A DNA stretch of 64,000 nt from Hymenobacter glacialis (lineage in GTDB: Bacteria; Bacteroidota; Bacteroidia; Cytophagales; Hymenobacteraceae), in NCBI RefSeq assembly GCF_001816165.1, contig NZ_MDZC01000090.1, positions 62,001 to 126,000 on the forward strand. The letters are read 5' to 3'. The notes under the pieces are model-generated. The model searched no databases, was not told the DNA's origin, and worked only from the letters and a program-made list of their open reading frames with translations. Within the stretch, counting starts at the first letter, position 1, and each line of letters begins with the position of its first letter. A program made the position numbers and the translations under genes. Below are positions 44,751 to 56,900 of this stretch, in pieces.

Positions 44751-45173
44751 TTAGGATTTGGCGTCGGCCTTAGGTTTTTCGGTAGTACCAACTTGCTTCG
44801 CGTGCTCGGTGGTATCCTTTTTGAGCTTCTCCACTTTCGTGTCGATTTTCAGCGTTACGTGGTTGCTGCGCTTGCGAATGCGGTGGCCACGGCCCTGGGG
44901 GGCGGGGCGCAGGCGCTTCAGCTGGCGTCCTTCGTCCACGAAGATTTCGCTGATGTAGAGGTTTGCGTCCTCAATCCGCTCTTCTTCGTTGTGCTGCTGC
45001 CAGTTGGCCAAGGCCGAAAGGAGCAGTTTCTCAATCTTCTCGGCGCCGATATTGGCTTCGAAGCGCAACAGGCCGAGGGCCTGGGTCACTTTCTTGCCGC
45101 GCACGAGGTCGGCCACCAGTCGCATCTTACGAGGCGAGGTCGGCACATTGCGGAGTTTTGCTACTGCTTCCAT
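44751..45173 (-). CDS. rplV: 50S ribosomal protein L22
   Basis: A 140-residue L22 from the ATG at 45173 ([20 protein letters not shown]); an open extension upstream is rejected as it overlaps rpsS. The hairpin region [20 protein letters not shown] lines the exit tunnel. A polar C-terminal tail ([17 protein letters not shown]-like) extends beyond the E. coli length of 110. Confidence 0.97.
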   Translation of the reverse strand: MEAVAKLRNVPTSPRKMRLVADLVRGKKVTQALGLLRFEANIGAEKIEKLLLSALANWQQHNEEERIEDANLYISEIFVDEGRQLKRLRPAPQGRGHRIRKRSNHVTLKIDTKVEKLKKDTTEHAKQVGTTEKPKADAKS

Positions 45174-45174
45174 C

Positions 45175-45453
45175 TTAGCGCTTGCCTTTATCTTTTTTGG
45201 CGACGTGACCACGGAAGTTACGCGTTGGGGCAAATTCGCCCAACTTGTGTCCTACCATGTTCTCGGTCACATACACCGGGATGAACTTATTGCCGTTGTG
45301 AACAGCGAACGTGTGGCCAACGAAATCCGGGGAAATCATCGAGCGGCGCGACCAGGTCTTTACCACCGATTTCTTACCCGCCGTTTCGAGTGCCGAGACT
45401 TTCTTTTCCAGCCGGAAGTCAATGTACGGCCCTTTTTTGAGTGAACGTGCCAT
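45175..45453 (-). CDS. rpsS: 30S ribosomal protein S19
   Basis: A 92-residue S19, identical in length to E. coli. [20 protein letters not shown] and [20 protein letters not shown] are diagnostic. It starts 3 bases after the rplB stop. Confidence 0.98.
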   Translation of the reverse strand: MARSLKKGPYIDFRLEKKVSALETAGKKSVVKTWSRRSMISPDFVGHTFAVHNGNKFIPVYVTENMVGHKLGEFAPTRNFRGHVAKKDKGKR

Positions 45454-45456
45454 ATA

Positions 45457-46284
45457 TTACTTCTTGCCTTTGCGGCTCACAATCAGGTTCTCCGAATACT
45501 TGTTCTTGTTACGGGTCTTCTGGCCCTTAGCCAAAATACCGTTGCGGCTCCGTGGGTGACCACCCGACGACTTGCCTTCACCACCACCCATGGGGTGGTC
45601 GACAGGGTTCATGGCTACACCACGAACGCGAGGACGACGACCAGCCCACCGGTTACGGCCAGCCTTACCCATCCGGGTGTTCATGTGGTCACCATTCGAA
45701 ACGGTACCAACCGTAGCCATGCAGGTCACGAGGACCATGCGCATTTCGCCGGAAGGCAATTTCAACGTGGCGTAACGCTCTTCGCGGGCTACGATTTGGG
45801 CGTAGGTACCGGCCGAGCGAGCCATGGCCGCGCCCTGACCGGGCTGCAACTCAATGTTGTGAAGAATGGTACCGAGGGGAATCTCGCGCAGAGGCAAGGT
45901 ATTGCCCACTTCGGGAGCCGAACCGGTACCCGATACAACCTTCGTACCCACGGTCATGCCGGCGGGTGCGATGATGTAACGCTTCTCGCCGTCAGCGTAG
46001 CTGAGCAGGGCGATGCGGGCGGTGCGGTTGGGGTCGTACTCAATGGTCTTCACCGTGGCGGGCACACCGGCCTTGTCACGCTTGAAGTCCACGATACGGT
46101 ACTGGGTTTTATGACCACCGCCGATGTAGCGGTTGGACATTTTACCGGAGGAGTTCCGGCCACCCGATTTGGGGAGGGAAGTCATCAAAGACTTCTCCGG
46201 CGTCGACGTTGTAATCTCGTCGAACATCGGCGCAACGCGGTGGCGTTGCCCTGGAGTTGTTGGTCTGAGTTTTTTAAGTGCCAT
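45457..46284 (-). CDS. rplB: 50S ribosomal protein L2
   Basis: A 275-residue L2, near E. coli length (273), needed for subunit association and the peptidyl-transferase centre. The segment [20 protein letters not shown] holds the conserved His. It is in its classical place between rplW and rpsS. Confidence 0.98.
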   Translation of the reverse strand: MALKKLRPTTPGQRHRVAPMFDEITTSTPEKSLMTSLPKSGGRNSSGKMSNRYIGGGHKTQYRIVDFKRDKAGVPATVKTIEYDPNRTARIALLSYADGEKRYIIAPAGMTVGTKVVSGTGSAPEVGNTLPLREIPLGTILHNIELQPGQGAAMARSAGTYAQIVAREERYATLKLPSGEMRMVLVTCMATVGTVSNGDHMNTRMGKAGRNRWAGRRPRVRGVAMNPVDHPMGGGEGKSSGGHPRSRNGILAKGQKTRNKNKYSENLIVSRKGKK

Positions 46285-46328
46285 TACTAGCTAGTTGTGC
46301 TTTTGCGGCGGAAGAATTGAGGCGAAGC

Positions 46329-46616
46329 CTAGAGGTTGCTATAGAAGTCGATTACGTCGCCTTCTTTCACAGTAACAATGGCTTTTTTGCCGTGGGCACG
46401 ACGACCGGAAACCTGGCCGCCTTTGGTGCCTTTCGACTTCATTTTGCCAATGGTGCGCATCGTGTTGATGTCGGTTACCGTCACGCCGTACAGCGATTCG
46501 ATGTCCTTTTTGATTTGCACTTTGTTGGCGGTGCGCTCCACTTCAAAAGTGTAGCGACCTTTCTCGTTCAGGCCGGTGGCCTTTTCGGTAACGATGGGGC
46601 GTTTCAGCGTGCTCAT
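46329..46616 (-). CDS. rplW: 50S ribosomal protein L23
   Basis: A 95-residue L23, docking site for trigger factor and SRP at the tunnel exit. STLKRPIVTEKATGLNEKGR and the middle NKVQIKKDIESLYGVTVTDI are typical. Its start overlaps the rplD stop in a TAATG, so the two are translationally coupled. Confidence 0.97.
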   Translation of the reverse strand: MSTLKRPIVTEKATGLNEKGRYTFEVERTANKVQIKKDIESLYGVTVTDINTMRTIGKMKSKGTKGGQVSGRRAHGKKAIVTVKEGDVIDFYSNL

Positions 46617-47254
46617 TATTCGGCGGTGCTATAGAGTTGAACCAACGAAGCCATGCCGTCTTCCGAAATCAGGAGCGTATCCGTGTTCAGCAGGTCGTGC
46701 GTGTTGAGGCCGATTGGCGTCGACACTTTCACTTTCTGCAGGTTGCGGGCGCTAAGGATAACGTTCTTGTTTACCTCACCGGTAACCAGCATGGTCTTCT
46801 TGCCATTGTTCAGCTTGAGGCCGTCCATAATGGCGACGAAGTCCTTGGTGCGGGGAGCTTCCATGGCAATGTTCTCCACGATGGAGATTTTGCCATCTTT
46901 CGCCAGGCTCGACAGAGCCGAGAGACGCGCTACACGCTTGGTCTTCTTATTGAGCTTGAAGTGGTAGTCGCGGGGCTGAGGACCGAACATCCGGCCACCA
47001 CCTACGAACACACCCGACTTCATGCTACCAGCACGGGCACCGCCCGTACCTTTTTGCTTCTTCAGCTTCTTGGTGGTGCCGTGCACCTCGTTGCGCTGCT
47101 TGGACTTGTGCGTGCCCTGGCGCTGATTGGCCAGGTACTGCTTCACATCCAGGTACATCACGTGCTCGTTTACTTCGAGACCGAAGATGGCGTCAGACAA
47201 GGTCACCTTGCGGCCGGTGTCTTCGCCTTTGAGGCTATATACTGCGAGTTCCAT
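46616..47254 (-). CDS. rplD: 50S ribosomal protein L4
   Basis: A 212-residue L4. The extended loop with GARAGSMKSGVFVGGGRMFG reaches the exit tunnel. In E. coli L4 also represses the S10 operon; no L4-binding leader was identified here. Normal length. Confidence 0.98.
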   Translation of the reverse strand: MELAVYSLKGEDTGRKVTLSDAIFGLEVNEHVMYLDVKQYLANQRQGTHKSKQRNEVHGTTKKLKKQKGTGGARAGSMKSGVFVGGGRMFGPQPRDYHFKLNKKTKRVARLSALSSLAKDGKISIVENIAMEAPRTKDFVAIMDGLKLNNGKKTMLVTGEVNKNVILSARNLQKVKVSTPIGLNTHDLLNTDTLLISEDGMASLVQLYSTAE

Positions 47255-47262
47255 CGTATAGT

Positions 47263-47883
47263 CTATTTCTCGATTACCACGTAAGAATTCTTAGCACCGG
47301 GAATCGAGCCGCTCACCAGAATCAGGTTCTTGTCGCCTACTACGCGCATCACCTTCAGGTTCTGCACTTTCACGCGGTCGTTGCCCATCCGGCCACCCAT
47401 GCGCATTCCTTTGAATACACGCGAAGGCCAGGAGCAAGCACCAATCGAACCGGGGTGACGCAGGCGGTTGTGCTGACCGTGGGTCTGGCCACCAACACCC
47501 TGGAAGTTGTAACGCTTTACAACACCCTGGAAACCCTTGCCTTTGGAAGTGCCTACTACGTCTACAAACTCGCCTTCCTCGAAGAGGGTAGCGTCGATGG
47601 TAGCGCCAGCGGCGTAGGTCGATTCAGCGTCGAGGCGGAATTCAACCAATTTTTTCTTGGGGGTAGTACCAGCTTTAGCGAAGTGACCAACCAAAGCTTT
47701 GGTGGTGTTCTTGGCTTTTTTCTCGCCGTACCCAATTTGAATGGCGGTGTAACCGTCATTCGCGATAGTCTTAACCTGCGTCACTACGCACGGACCCGCT
47801 TCAATGAGCGTGCAGGGAATGTTTTTCCCATCCGGAGTGAAGAGGCTTGTCATACCGATTTTCTTACCGATGATGCCAGGCAT
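47263..47883 (-). CDS. rplC: 50S ribosomal protein L3
   Basis: A 206-residue L3 from the ATG at 47883 ([20 protein letters not shown]). The segment [19 protein letters not shown] followed by [15 protein letters not shown] reaches the peptidyl-transferase centre. It now heads its operon, because rpsJ is cut off by an O-antigen-ligase-like gene. Its own promoter is at 47946-47977. Confidence 0.97.
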   Translation of the reverse strand: MPGIIGKKIGMTSLFTPDGKNIPCTLIEAGPCVVTQVKTIANDGYTAIQIGYGEKKAKNTTKALVGHFAKAGTTPKKKLVEFRLDAESTYAAGATIDATLFEEGEFVDVVGTSKGKGFQGVVKRYNFQGVGGQTHGQHNRLRHPGSIGACSWPSRVFKGMRMGGRMGNDRVKVQNLKVMRVVGDKNLILVSGSIPGAKNSYVVIEK

Positions 47884-47945
47884 TCTGTTAATGATTAAAT
47901 GACACAAAAAGAAAACGACCGAGTGCCGTTTTCGCTAAGGGAGTG

Positions 47946-47977
47946 CAAAGATAGGAAAAAAGGCTTGGGAATCACAA
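47946..47977 (-). promoter_or_regulatory. rplC operon promoter (TTG-N21-TATCTTTG)
   Basis: Minus-strand TTG followed by 21 bases and TATCTTTG, a perfect Bacteroidota promoter pair about 63 bases before the rplC ATG. It restores independent expression of the ribosomal genes downstream of the insertion. Confidence 0.8.
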
Positions 47978-48064
47978 CGACGGCTAGAAATATTTTCTGG
48001 GTGAGGCTGTTAGCTCAGCCCAACCAGCGTTCTGCCTTTCCGTTTCATCCCGGTAGGCACACCA

Positions 48065-49339
48065 TCACGCGGGACGCCAGCAGGCGTCATCCTCTTCATG
48101 TGGAAGTGAGCCTTGCAGGGCCAGCATGATGAAAAACACGACGAAGGCTAAGCCAATCTGTGTCTCTAATGTGTACTCAACCAAAAATGATAATGCAACG
48201 CTTACATACTGCGCCAGCAGCAACGGCGCGTGTTTACCCCAAGCCCACCACGCTGGGTAAAACATGCCAATCAGGAAAACAACCAGGCCAAGTTCTCCAT
48301 AAGCGGCCAGGTTATACAAATATTGGTTGTGCGGCAGGATGTAGTATTTTGACCCTATTTCAGGATACAAAATGGCATAGTGCTTCGCCATCTCGTCCTT
48401 TAAATCGGGCTTGCCTACACCCATCGCCTTGTTGTTATTCCACACGGCCAAGGCAGCCCGATACGAATACACGCGCGCCGCAATGGAATAGGTCCTGCCC
48501 TCTCGCGCAGATTCCTGCTGGACTTTACTCACGTCCTGCTGGGTGTTCTCAACCTTGTTGTTGAAGGTGGGGAACACCACATAGCTAATTGCAGGCAACA
48601 GGACCAATACTGCAGCCAATGCAACGGCCTGCTTCCACATCCTCTTCTTCCAAACCAACCATACTACTGCCAAGCTGCCCAAGGCATAGAACGTCATTTG
48701 CCCACTTCGTACCGCCAGCAGGTGCAGGAATATTATTAGAAATGCAGTTGTCGCAATCACCCAAAAACGCCAGGCTTTCTTCACTGCGCCGTGAACCAAC
48801 AACAGTACCCCGGCCGCAACCGCCATTGTGATAATTAAGCTGAATCGAATGTGGTCCGGCTCTGTAGGCATCACCTTTGAGTGGAGATACATTTCGTTTA
48901 TAGCACGGAAATGCAGGATGTAATTAATGGTGGCTCCTGCTGCTGCTATTACTGTTGCGCCAATAAGTAACAACCACAGCCGTCGCAGATAACGGCCAGG
49001 CAAAGCAGGAAGCAGCCAGAAGCCCAGGATGAGGGCTAGGAATGGAAGTTGCAGCACTAAGTCTTCCCGGTAAGAGTCCATATTGGCCGCAGTGGTATTG
49101 AACCCCTGAAGAAGGTGTAGTAGGAACACCAAAGCGCCACTGCCAAACAGCGGCCAATAAGACCAATGAGCGACGCGCCGGTACGTGATGCTGTATACGA
49201 TGCCCGTTGCGGCAATGCCTGCCATCCCAATGCTTGGCAGAACGCGAACCCAACCAGCAACGAAAATGCCGACGATGACACAAGCGGAGAAGATAAACGC
49301 AGCTTGGTGCAAGCGGACAAGTGTGAACACTGATTGCAT
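48065..49339 (-). CDS. O-antigen ligase/polymerase-family membrane protein inserted between rpsJ and rplC
   Basis: About 424 residues from the ATG at 49339, with around ten or more transmembrane helices. The Wzy/WaaL signature appears as a large periplasmic loop with R (SYRAALAVWNNNKAMGVGKP) and the motif LPHNQYLYNLAAYGELGLVV. Such proteins join or polymerise surface polysaccharide at the outer face of the inner membrane. Its place inside the S10 cluster is unusual. It is isolated by a terminator on the rpsJ side (49373-49409) and a promoter on the rplC side. The glycan substrate is unknown. Confidence 0.86.
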   Translation of the reverse strand: MQSVFTLVRLHQAAFIFSACVIVGIFVAGWVRVLPSIGMAGIAATGIVYSITYRRVAHWSYWPLFGSGALVFLLHLLQGFNTTAANMDSYREDLVLQLPFLALILGFWLLPALPGRYLRRLWLLLIGATVIAAAGATINYILHFRAINEMYLHSKVMPTEPDHIRFSLIITMAVAAGVLLLVHGAVKKAWRFWVIATTAFLIIFLHLLAVRSGQMTFYALGSLAVVWLVWKKRMWKQAVALAAVLVLLPAISYVVFPTFNNKVENTQQDVSKVQQESAREGRTYSIAARVYSYRAALAVWNNNKAMGVGKPDLKDEMAKHYAILYPEIGSKYYILPHNQYLYNLAAYGELGLVVFLIGMFYPAWWAWGKHAPLLLAQYVSVALSFLVEYTLETQIGLAFVVFFIMLALQGSLPHEEDDACWRPA

Positions 49340-49372
49340 GAAGGCAGAGTAGTAGCGCTGCAAGTTCCAAAG

Positions 49373-49409
49373 AAAAAGCCCCACCGCGACGAATCACAGT
49401 GGGGCTTTT
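49373..49409 (-). terminator. Terminator after rpsJ
   Basis: AAAAAGCCCCACTGTG and the complementary arm form a hairpin with a T run on the minus strand. It ends the rpsL-rpsG-fusA-rpsJ transcript before the O-antigen-ligase-like gene. Confidence 0.9.
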
Positions 49410-49434
49410 CTCAATTAATACTGAAATCGAATCC

Positions 49435-49740
49435 TCAGACTTTGATTTCTACGTCAACGCCGCTGGGCAATTCCAGCTTCATCAGGGCATCAACGGTCTT
49501 CGACGAAGTCGAGAAGATGTCCACGAGGCGCTTGTAGGTGCAAAGCTGGAACTGCTCCCGGCTCTTCTTGTTCACGTGGGGCGAGCGCAACACGGTGAAT
49601 TTCTCCTTTTGGGTCGGCAAAGGAATCGGGCCGCTTACGATGGCACCGGTGGCCTTCACAGCTTTCACGATTTTCTCGGCCGACTTGTCTACGAGGTTGT
49701 GGTCGTAGGACTTCAGCTTAATGCGAATTTTCTGGTTCAT
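49435..49740 (-). CDS. rpsJ: 30S ribosomal protein S10
   Basis: A 101-residue S10, also known as NusE in antitermination. [20 protein letters not shown] and [20 protein letters not shown] are diagnostic. It is co-directional with fusA and is followed by a terminator, so it belongs to the str operon here instead of leading the S10 operon. Confidence 0.98.
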   Translation of the reverse strand: MNQKIRIKLKSYDHNLVDKSAEKIVKAVKATGAIVSGPIPLPTQKEKFTVLRSPHVNKKSREQFQLCTYKRLVDIFSTSSKTVDALMKLELPSGVDVEIKV

Positions 49741-49779
49741 TGGGGGTTTTGGTCCGATTGACCAAGTTAGTGACCGGTA

Positions 49780-51918
<2,139 letters not shown>

Positions 51919-51929
51919 GATTTGGGTTT

Positions 51930-52010
51930 GGGTCTTAGGGACTAGGGGTCTTAGGGTCTTGGGCTGTTCAACGGTTATACTCGTCAAATAAATCCAAGTC
52001 CCTAAGACCC
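51930..52010. repeat. Perfect 14-bp inverted repeat GGGTCTTAGGGACT between rpsG and fusA
   Basis: Arms at 51930-51943 and 51997-52010 are perfect over 14 bases. The left arm is followed by partial direct repeats of GGGTCTTAGGG. The element fills most of the 110-base rpsG-fusA spacer. Confidence 0.75.
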
Positions 52011-52028
52011 CAGGTACCTAATGGCTAT

Positions 52029-52496
52029 TTAGAAACGGAAGTGCGAGAAGGCCTTGTTGGCCTCCGCCATGCGGTGGGTGTCGTCTTTCTTCTTGACGGC
52101 AGCACCTTCGCCTTTGGCAGCAGCGATGATTTCGCCGGCCAGTTTGTCCTTCATGGTCTTCTCACCACGACGACGAGCATACTGAATCATCCACTTGGCA
52201 CCTACCGAAATGCGGCGGTCAGCGCGCACTTCAATCGGAACCTGGAAGGTAGCACCACCTACGCGGCGGCTTTTCACTTCCACGGTAGGCATCACGTTGT
52301 TCAACGCTTTGCGCCACATTTCGAGGCCGCTCTCCTTAGTGCGCTGCTCCACGAGGTCGCAAGCATCATAGAAGATGGTGTACGCGAGGTTTTTCTTACC
52401 GTCGTACATCATGTAGTTCACAAAGCGGGTTACCAGCGTCTCCTTGTACTTAGGGTCCGGCAGCAAGATGCGCTTTTTTGGTTTTGACTTTCTCAT
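52029..52496 (-). CDS. rpsG: 30S ribosomal protein S7
   Basis: A 155-residue S7 that starts head assembly of the small subunit. [20 protein letters not shown] and the segment [20 protein letters not shown] are typical. It is flanked on both sides by palindromic spacers. Confidence 0.98.
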   Translation of the reverse strand: MRKSKPKKRILLPDPKYKETLVTRFVNYMMYDGKKNLAYTIFYDACDLVEQRTKESGLEMWRKALNNVMPTVEVKSRRVGGATFQVPIEVRADRRISVGAKWMIQYARRRGEKTMKDKLAGEIIAAAKGEGAAVKKKDDTHRMAEANKAFSHFRF

Positions 52497-52505
52497 GATT
52501 GAATA

Positions 52506-52586
52506 TAGTTGTCAGTTGCTTGCTGTCAGTTGTCAGTTGCTGGGCCGATTACACGGCCTGACAACTGACAACTAACAACCAACAAC
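52506..52586. repeat. Inverted repeat of the TAGTTGTCAGTTG family between rpsL and rpsG
   Basis: Left text TAGTTGTCAGTTG with nested GTCAGTTGTCAG pairs, with small offsets, to the right text CTGACAACTGACAACTA. A related element lies at 58659-58734 between rpoB and rpoC. It spans nearly the whole spacer. Confidence 0.72.
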
Positions 52587-52594
52587 TAAATCAT

Positions 52595-53017
52595 TTACTT
52601 TTTCTTCTTAGCGGGTGCACCCTTCGCTGCTGCGGCGGGCTGACCGGGCTTCGGACGCTTGGCACCGTACTTAGAACGACGCTGGGTCCGGCCGCTTACA
52701 CCGGCGGTGTCCAGGGCGCCACGGATAATGTGGTAGCGAACACCTGGCAAGTCTTTAACCCGGCCACCACGAATCAGCACGATGCTGTGTTCCTGGAGGT
52801 TGTGGCCTTCACCGGGGATGTATGCGTTAACTTCCTTACCATTGGTAAGGCGCACACGGGCCACTTTGCGCATAGCCGAGTTCGGCTTCTTAGGCGTGGT
52901 GGTGTACACACGGGTGCACACGCCCCGACGCTGCGGGCACGAATCAAGGGCGGGCGACTTCGACTTGGTAGTCAAAGCCTCACGGCCTTTCCGTACTAAC
53001 TGATTGATGGTTGGCAT
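52595..53017 (-). CDS. rpsL: 30S ribosomal protein S12
   Basis: A 140-residue S12 of the decoding centre. The [20 protein letters not shown] segment has wild-type lysines at the streptomycin-resistance position, and [14 protein letters not shown] holds the second. A Lys/Ala-rich tail ([13 protein letters not shown]) extends the C-terminus. It heads the str operon behind the promoter at 53065-53095. Confidence 0.98.
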   Translation of the reverse strand: MPTINQLVRKGREALTTKSKSPALDSCPQRRGVCTRVYTTTPKKPNSAMRKVARVRLTNGKEVNAYIPGEGHNLQEHSIVLIRGGRVKDLPGVRYHIIRGALDTAGVSGRTQRRSKYGAKRPKPGQPAAAAKGAPAKKKK

Positions 53018-53064
53018 TTAAGGAATGGTTTGTTTGGAGCCGTTTGCCCCTAAAATTTGGCTTG

Positions 53065-53095
53065 CAAAGGTAAGATTATTTCGCCGTAATAGCAA
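53065..53095 (-). promoter_or_regulatory. str operon promoter (TTG-N20-TACCTTTG)
   Basis: Minus-strand TTG, 20 bases, then TACCTTTG: a perfect Bacteroidota promoter pair about 50 bases before the rpsL ATG. Confidence 0.82.
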
Positions 53096-53130
53096 ACAGT
53101 GTGAGGATGTTAATTTTCTGCAACCCCTGT

Positions 53131-53242
53131 ACGCCAACCTCACCCCCGGCCCCTCTCCAAAAGAGAGGGGAGCCTGACGACTTTCAATGCCGAACCGGTT
53201 CCCCCTCTTTTTTGGAGAGGGGGTCAGGGGGTGAGGTTGACG
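53131..53242. repeat. Long inverted repeat CCAACCTCACCCCC...CCCTCTCCAAAAGAG upstream of rpsL
   Basis: Arms of about 36 bases (53131-53168 and 53205-53242) match with few differences. Within the left arm, CCCCTCTCcaaaaGAGAGGGG also forms a perfect small hairpin. It fills the spacer between the DUF3467 gene and the str promoter. The text is of a type seen in many intergenic regions of bacterial genomes. Confidence 0.78.
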
Positions 53243-53252
53243 TGAGGGCAGC

Positions 53253-53286
53253 AAAAAGCGCCTCCACTTTAACATGAAGGCGCTTT
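53253..53286 (-). terminator. Terminator after the DUF3467 gene
   Basis: Arms AAAGCGCCT/AGGCGCTTT with an A/T-rich flank form a hairpin downstream of the DUF3467 stop on the minus strand. Confidence 0.75.
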
Positions 53287-53310
53287 CGCAGCTACAGCCT
53301 CTGGCTTAGC

Positions 53311-53634
53311 TTATGCCTCCCCTACCGCGCCGCCGAAGTTCATCGGGTAGCTCGGAGCTTCGTTCTGCATCTTAATGGGGCCAAAAGCGGCTTCAAACCG
53401 CTCAATGTTCTCGGTGAGGGCCTGCAGCAAGCGCTTGGCATGCTCGGGCGTGACGACGATGCGCGCCTTCACCTTGGCCTTGGGCAGGCCAGGCATCATG
53501 CGGATGAAGTCAATCACGAACTCGCTGTTGCTGTGCGCAATCATGGCGAGGTTGGCGTATTCGCCCTCTGCCATGGCTTCGGAAAGCTCAATGTTGATGG
53601 CGTTGGGGTCTGGGTTTTGGTCGGTTGGTTGCAT
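53311..53634 (-). CDS. DUF3467 domain protein
   Basis: About 107 residues from the ATG at 53634; another in-frame ATG at 53664 overlaps the upstream gene. The segment INIELSEAMAEGEYANLAMI followed by HSNSEFVIDFIRMMPG, then KARIVVTPEHAKRLLQALTE, matches DUF3467. This is a small soluble family of unknown function often found near RNA polymerase genes in Bacteroidota. Its start follows the stop of the small membrane protein by one base (TGATATG), so the two are translationally coupled. Confidence 0.88.
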   Translation of the reverse strand: MQPTDQNPDPNAINIELSEAMAEGEYANLAMIAHSNSEFVIDFIRMMPGLPKAKVKARIVVTPEHAKRLLQALTENIERFEAAFGPIKMQNEAPSYPMNFGGAVGEA

Positions 53635-53635
53635 A

Positions 53636-53896
53636 TCAGAGTTCAATTTTTGATTGCCATTCATTCAATACTGAACGAACTGCGGCGTAGGCAAAGAACA
53701 GGCTTAGGACGAATAAGAAGAGAAACCAGATGAACATGAATACCTGAGGCCACACTTTCTCCAAAAAAGCAAAATATCCAAATGGGATTGCAAACAAATA
53801 ACGCCCCGATACATATGCCAAAACTGCACTGCCTATCAATACAGCAACGCTTATCAGCGCTCTAAAGGCGAAGTGCAGATACCAAATGAATTTCAT
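53636..53896 (-). CDS. Small two-helix membrane protein, unknown function
   Basis: About 86 residues from the ATG at 53896 (MKFIWYLHFAFRALISVAVL); an earlier in-frame ATG at 53950 lies in the terminator after rpoC. Two hydrophobic helices (about 10-32 and 47-71; FIWFLFLFVLSLFFAYA) are separated by a short Tyr/Phe-rich turn. No family was recognised. It is coupled to the DUF3467 gene downstream. Confidence 0.7.
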   Translation of the reverse strand: MKFIWYLHFAFRALISVAVLIGSAVLAYVSGRYLFAIPFGYFAFLEKVWPQVFMFIWFLFLFVLSLFFAYAAVRSVLNEWQSKIEL

Positions 53897-53913
53897 CGTT
53901 CGCCAATATATAG

Positions 53914-53946
53914 AAAAAGCCGACCGGGATACCCCAGTCGGCTTTT
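53914..53946. terminator. Terminator after rpoC
   Basis: AAAAAGCCGACTGG and CCGGTCGGCTTTTT-like arms form a strong hairpin with a T run on the minus strand, ending the rpoBC transcript. Confidence 0.9.
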
Positions 53947-53967
53947 CCATTGCAAACCTACGGCGGA

Positions 53968-56900
53968 TTACTCAGCCGACACTTCGCGCTTACCAGCACG
54001 GCTGGCGCGCTTAGCGGGAACGGCGGCTTCGGCTGCTTGCGCGGCTTGGGCAGCTTCCATCTCCTCTTTCGAGCCGACAATCTGGCGGGTGTACTCGCGC
54101 AGACCGGTACCGGCCGGGATGAGGTGACCGACGATTACGTTCTCCTTCAGGCCCAGCAACTGGTCTGCCTTGCCACGGATGGCGGCTTCGCTCAGCACCT
54201 TGGTCGTCTCCTGGAAGGAAGCGGCCGAGATGAAGGACTGCGTGCCCAGCGAGGCCTGCGTGATGCCTTGCAGCGTGGGGCGCGAAACCGAAGGCTGCGC
54301 GTCGCGCACTTGCACGAGGGTGAGGTCGCGACGTTTCAGGCTGCTGTTCTCGTCGCGGAGGCGACGGGCCGTCACAATCTGACCGGGCTTCATGTTGCTC
54401 GAATCACCGGCTTCGGTCACTACTTTCATGTCGATAATCATGTCGTTCTCGGCCATGAAGATGATTTTATCAATCACCTGATTTTCGAGGAACGACGTGT
54501 CACCGGCATCCAAAATCACCACTTTCTGCATCATCTGGCGAACTACCACCTCGATGTGCTTATCGTTGATTTTCACACCCTGCAAGCGGTACACTTCCTG
54601 AATCTCGTTCACGAGGTACTCCTGCACGGCGCCGGGGCCCTGAATGCTCAGGATGTCCGAAGGCGTGATGGCACCATCCGACAGCGGCATGCCAGCGCGG
54701 ATGAAGTCATTGTCCTGCACCAGAATGTGCTTCGACAGCGGCACCATGTACTTCTTCTTAACACCGTCTTTCGACTCCACGTAGATTTCACGGTTACCGC
54801 GTTTTACGGTACCGTAAGTCACTACGCCGTCGATTTCCGATACCACGGCGGGGTTCGACGGGTTCCGAGCTTCGAAAAGCTCCGTTACCCGTGGCAGACC
54901 ACCGGTGATGTCGCGGGTCTTGCCCACCGAGCGAGGTATCTTGGCAAGGATGTGACCTGCCTTGATTTTGTCGTTGTTCTCGACGGCCAAGTGCGAGCCC
55001 ACCGGGATGCTGTAGCCCTTCTGACCTTCGGCATCGCCCTTTTTGCCGGGGCGGATGATGATGGACGGGTTCTGGTCCTTGGCCTTCGACTCGATGATTA
55101 CCTTCTCGCGGTGACCGGTCTGTTCGTCCGACTCCTCACGGAAAGTAACGCCTTCGGTGATGGCGTCGAACTGCACGGTACCGTCAAACTCCGCCAGAAT
55201 AACGGCGTTGTAAGGGTCCCAGTTGTTCAGCTCCGTGCCTTTCTCTACTTCCTGGCCTTCCGTTACGAGCATGAAGGAGCCGTAAGGGACGTGGTTGGAA
55301 GTAAACACGCGGCCGGTGCCTTTTTCCACGATGCGAACTTCGCCCGAGCGGCCCATGACCACGGCACCCTTCACGCCTTCGGCGGTAGTGGTAGCCACGG
55401 TACGAACGTCCTCGAACTCCACCACACCCGCGAATTTGGCTTTGATGTTAGATTCAACGGCAATGTTGGAAGCCGTACCACCTACGTGGAAAGTACGCAG
55501 CGTCAGCTGCGTGCCGGGCTCACCAATCGACTGGGCGGCGATGACACCGACAGCCTCACCACGCTGCACCATGCGGCCCGAAGCCAGGTTGCGGCCGTAG
55601 CACTTGGCGCAGATGCCGCGCTTGCTTTCGCAAGTCAGCACCGAACGAATCTCCACCGATTCGATGCTAGTAGCATCGATACGGCGGGTAGTGTCTTCCT
55701 TGATTTCAGAACCCGAAGTCAGGAGTACATCACCGGTCAGCGGGTCGATGATATCGTGCACCGTTACGCGGCCCAGGATACGCTCGGCCAGCGGCTCCAC
55801 GATGTCCTCGTTGTCTTTCAACGCGAAGGTTTCTATACCGCGCAACGTGCCGCAGTCCGGCTCGTTCACGATTACGTCCTGCGATACGTCTACGAGACGA
55901 CGAGTCAGGTAGCCGGCGTCAGCCGTCTTCAGAGCCGTGTCGGCCAGACCTTTACGAGCACCGTGGGTCGAGATAAAGTACTCGATAACATCGAGGCCTT
56001 CTTTGAAGTTAGACAGAATCGGGTTTTCGATAATCTCACCAATCGAGCCTTGCAGCGACTTCTGCGGCTTGGCCATCAGACCACGCATACCGCCCAGCTG
56101 ACGAATCTGCTCACGCGAGCCACGGGCTCCCGAGTGCATCATCATGTAGATGGAGTTGAAGCCCTGGTTTTCGCGCTCCAAACGACCCATCAGCGTTTCC
56201 GTGATTTGGTTGTTGATACGCGTCCAGATGTCAATAACTTGGTTGTAACGCTCGTTGTCCGTAATCAGACCCATCTGGTAGTTCTGGGTTACGGCCTTCA
56301 CATCGTTCTGGGCTTGCAGCACCAACTCGTCTTTCTCCTTTGGAATCTGGATGTCGCCCAGACCCATGCTCAAGCCACCTTTGTAGGCCGACTGGAAACC
56401 AAGGGTCTTGATGTCGTCCAGGAATTGAGCGGTACGAGCCATGCCCGTGCGCTTAAATACCGTCGAGATGATTTGCTGGAGTTTCTTCTTGGTGAGCAGC
56501 TCGTCGATAAAGCCTACCTCCTCGGGAATCATCTGGTTGAACAGCACACGGCCGGCCACAGTGTCCACGACTTTGGTTACCAAATCGTCGTTCTCATCGC
56601 GAATCTGCGTACGCACCTTAATGTAGGCGTGCTTCGAGAGCTGGCCTTCGTTGAGGGCAATAACAACTTCTTCGTCCGAGTAGAACACACGGCCTTCGCC
56701 CTGAATCTTCTCGTCGTCGGTGCTGCGCTTGCCTTTGGTTACGTAGTACAGACCCAGAACCATGTCCTGCGACGGCACCGCGATAGGCGCGCCGTTGGCG
56801 GGGTTCAGGATGTTGTGCGATGCCAGCATGAGCATCGAAGCTTCCAGGATAGCAGCCGGGCCGAGGGGCACGTGCACAGCCATCTGGTCACCGTCAAAGT

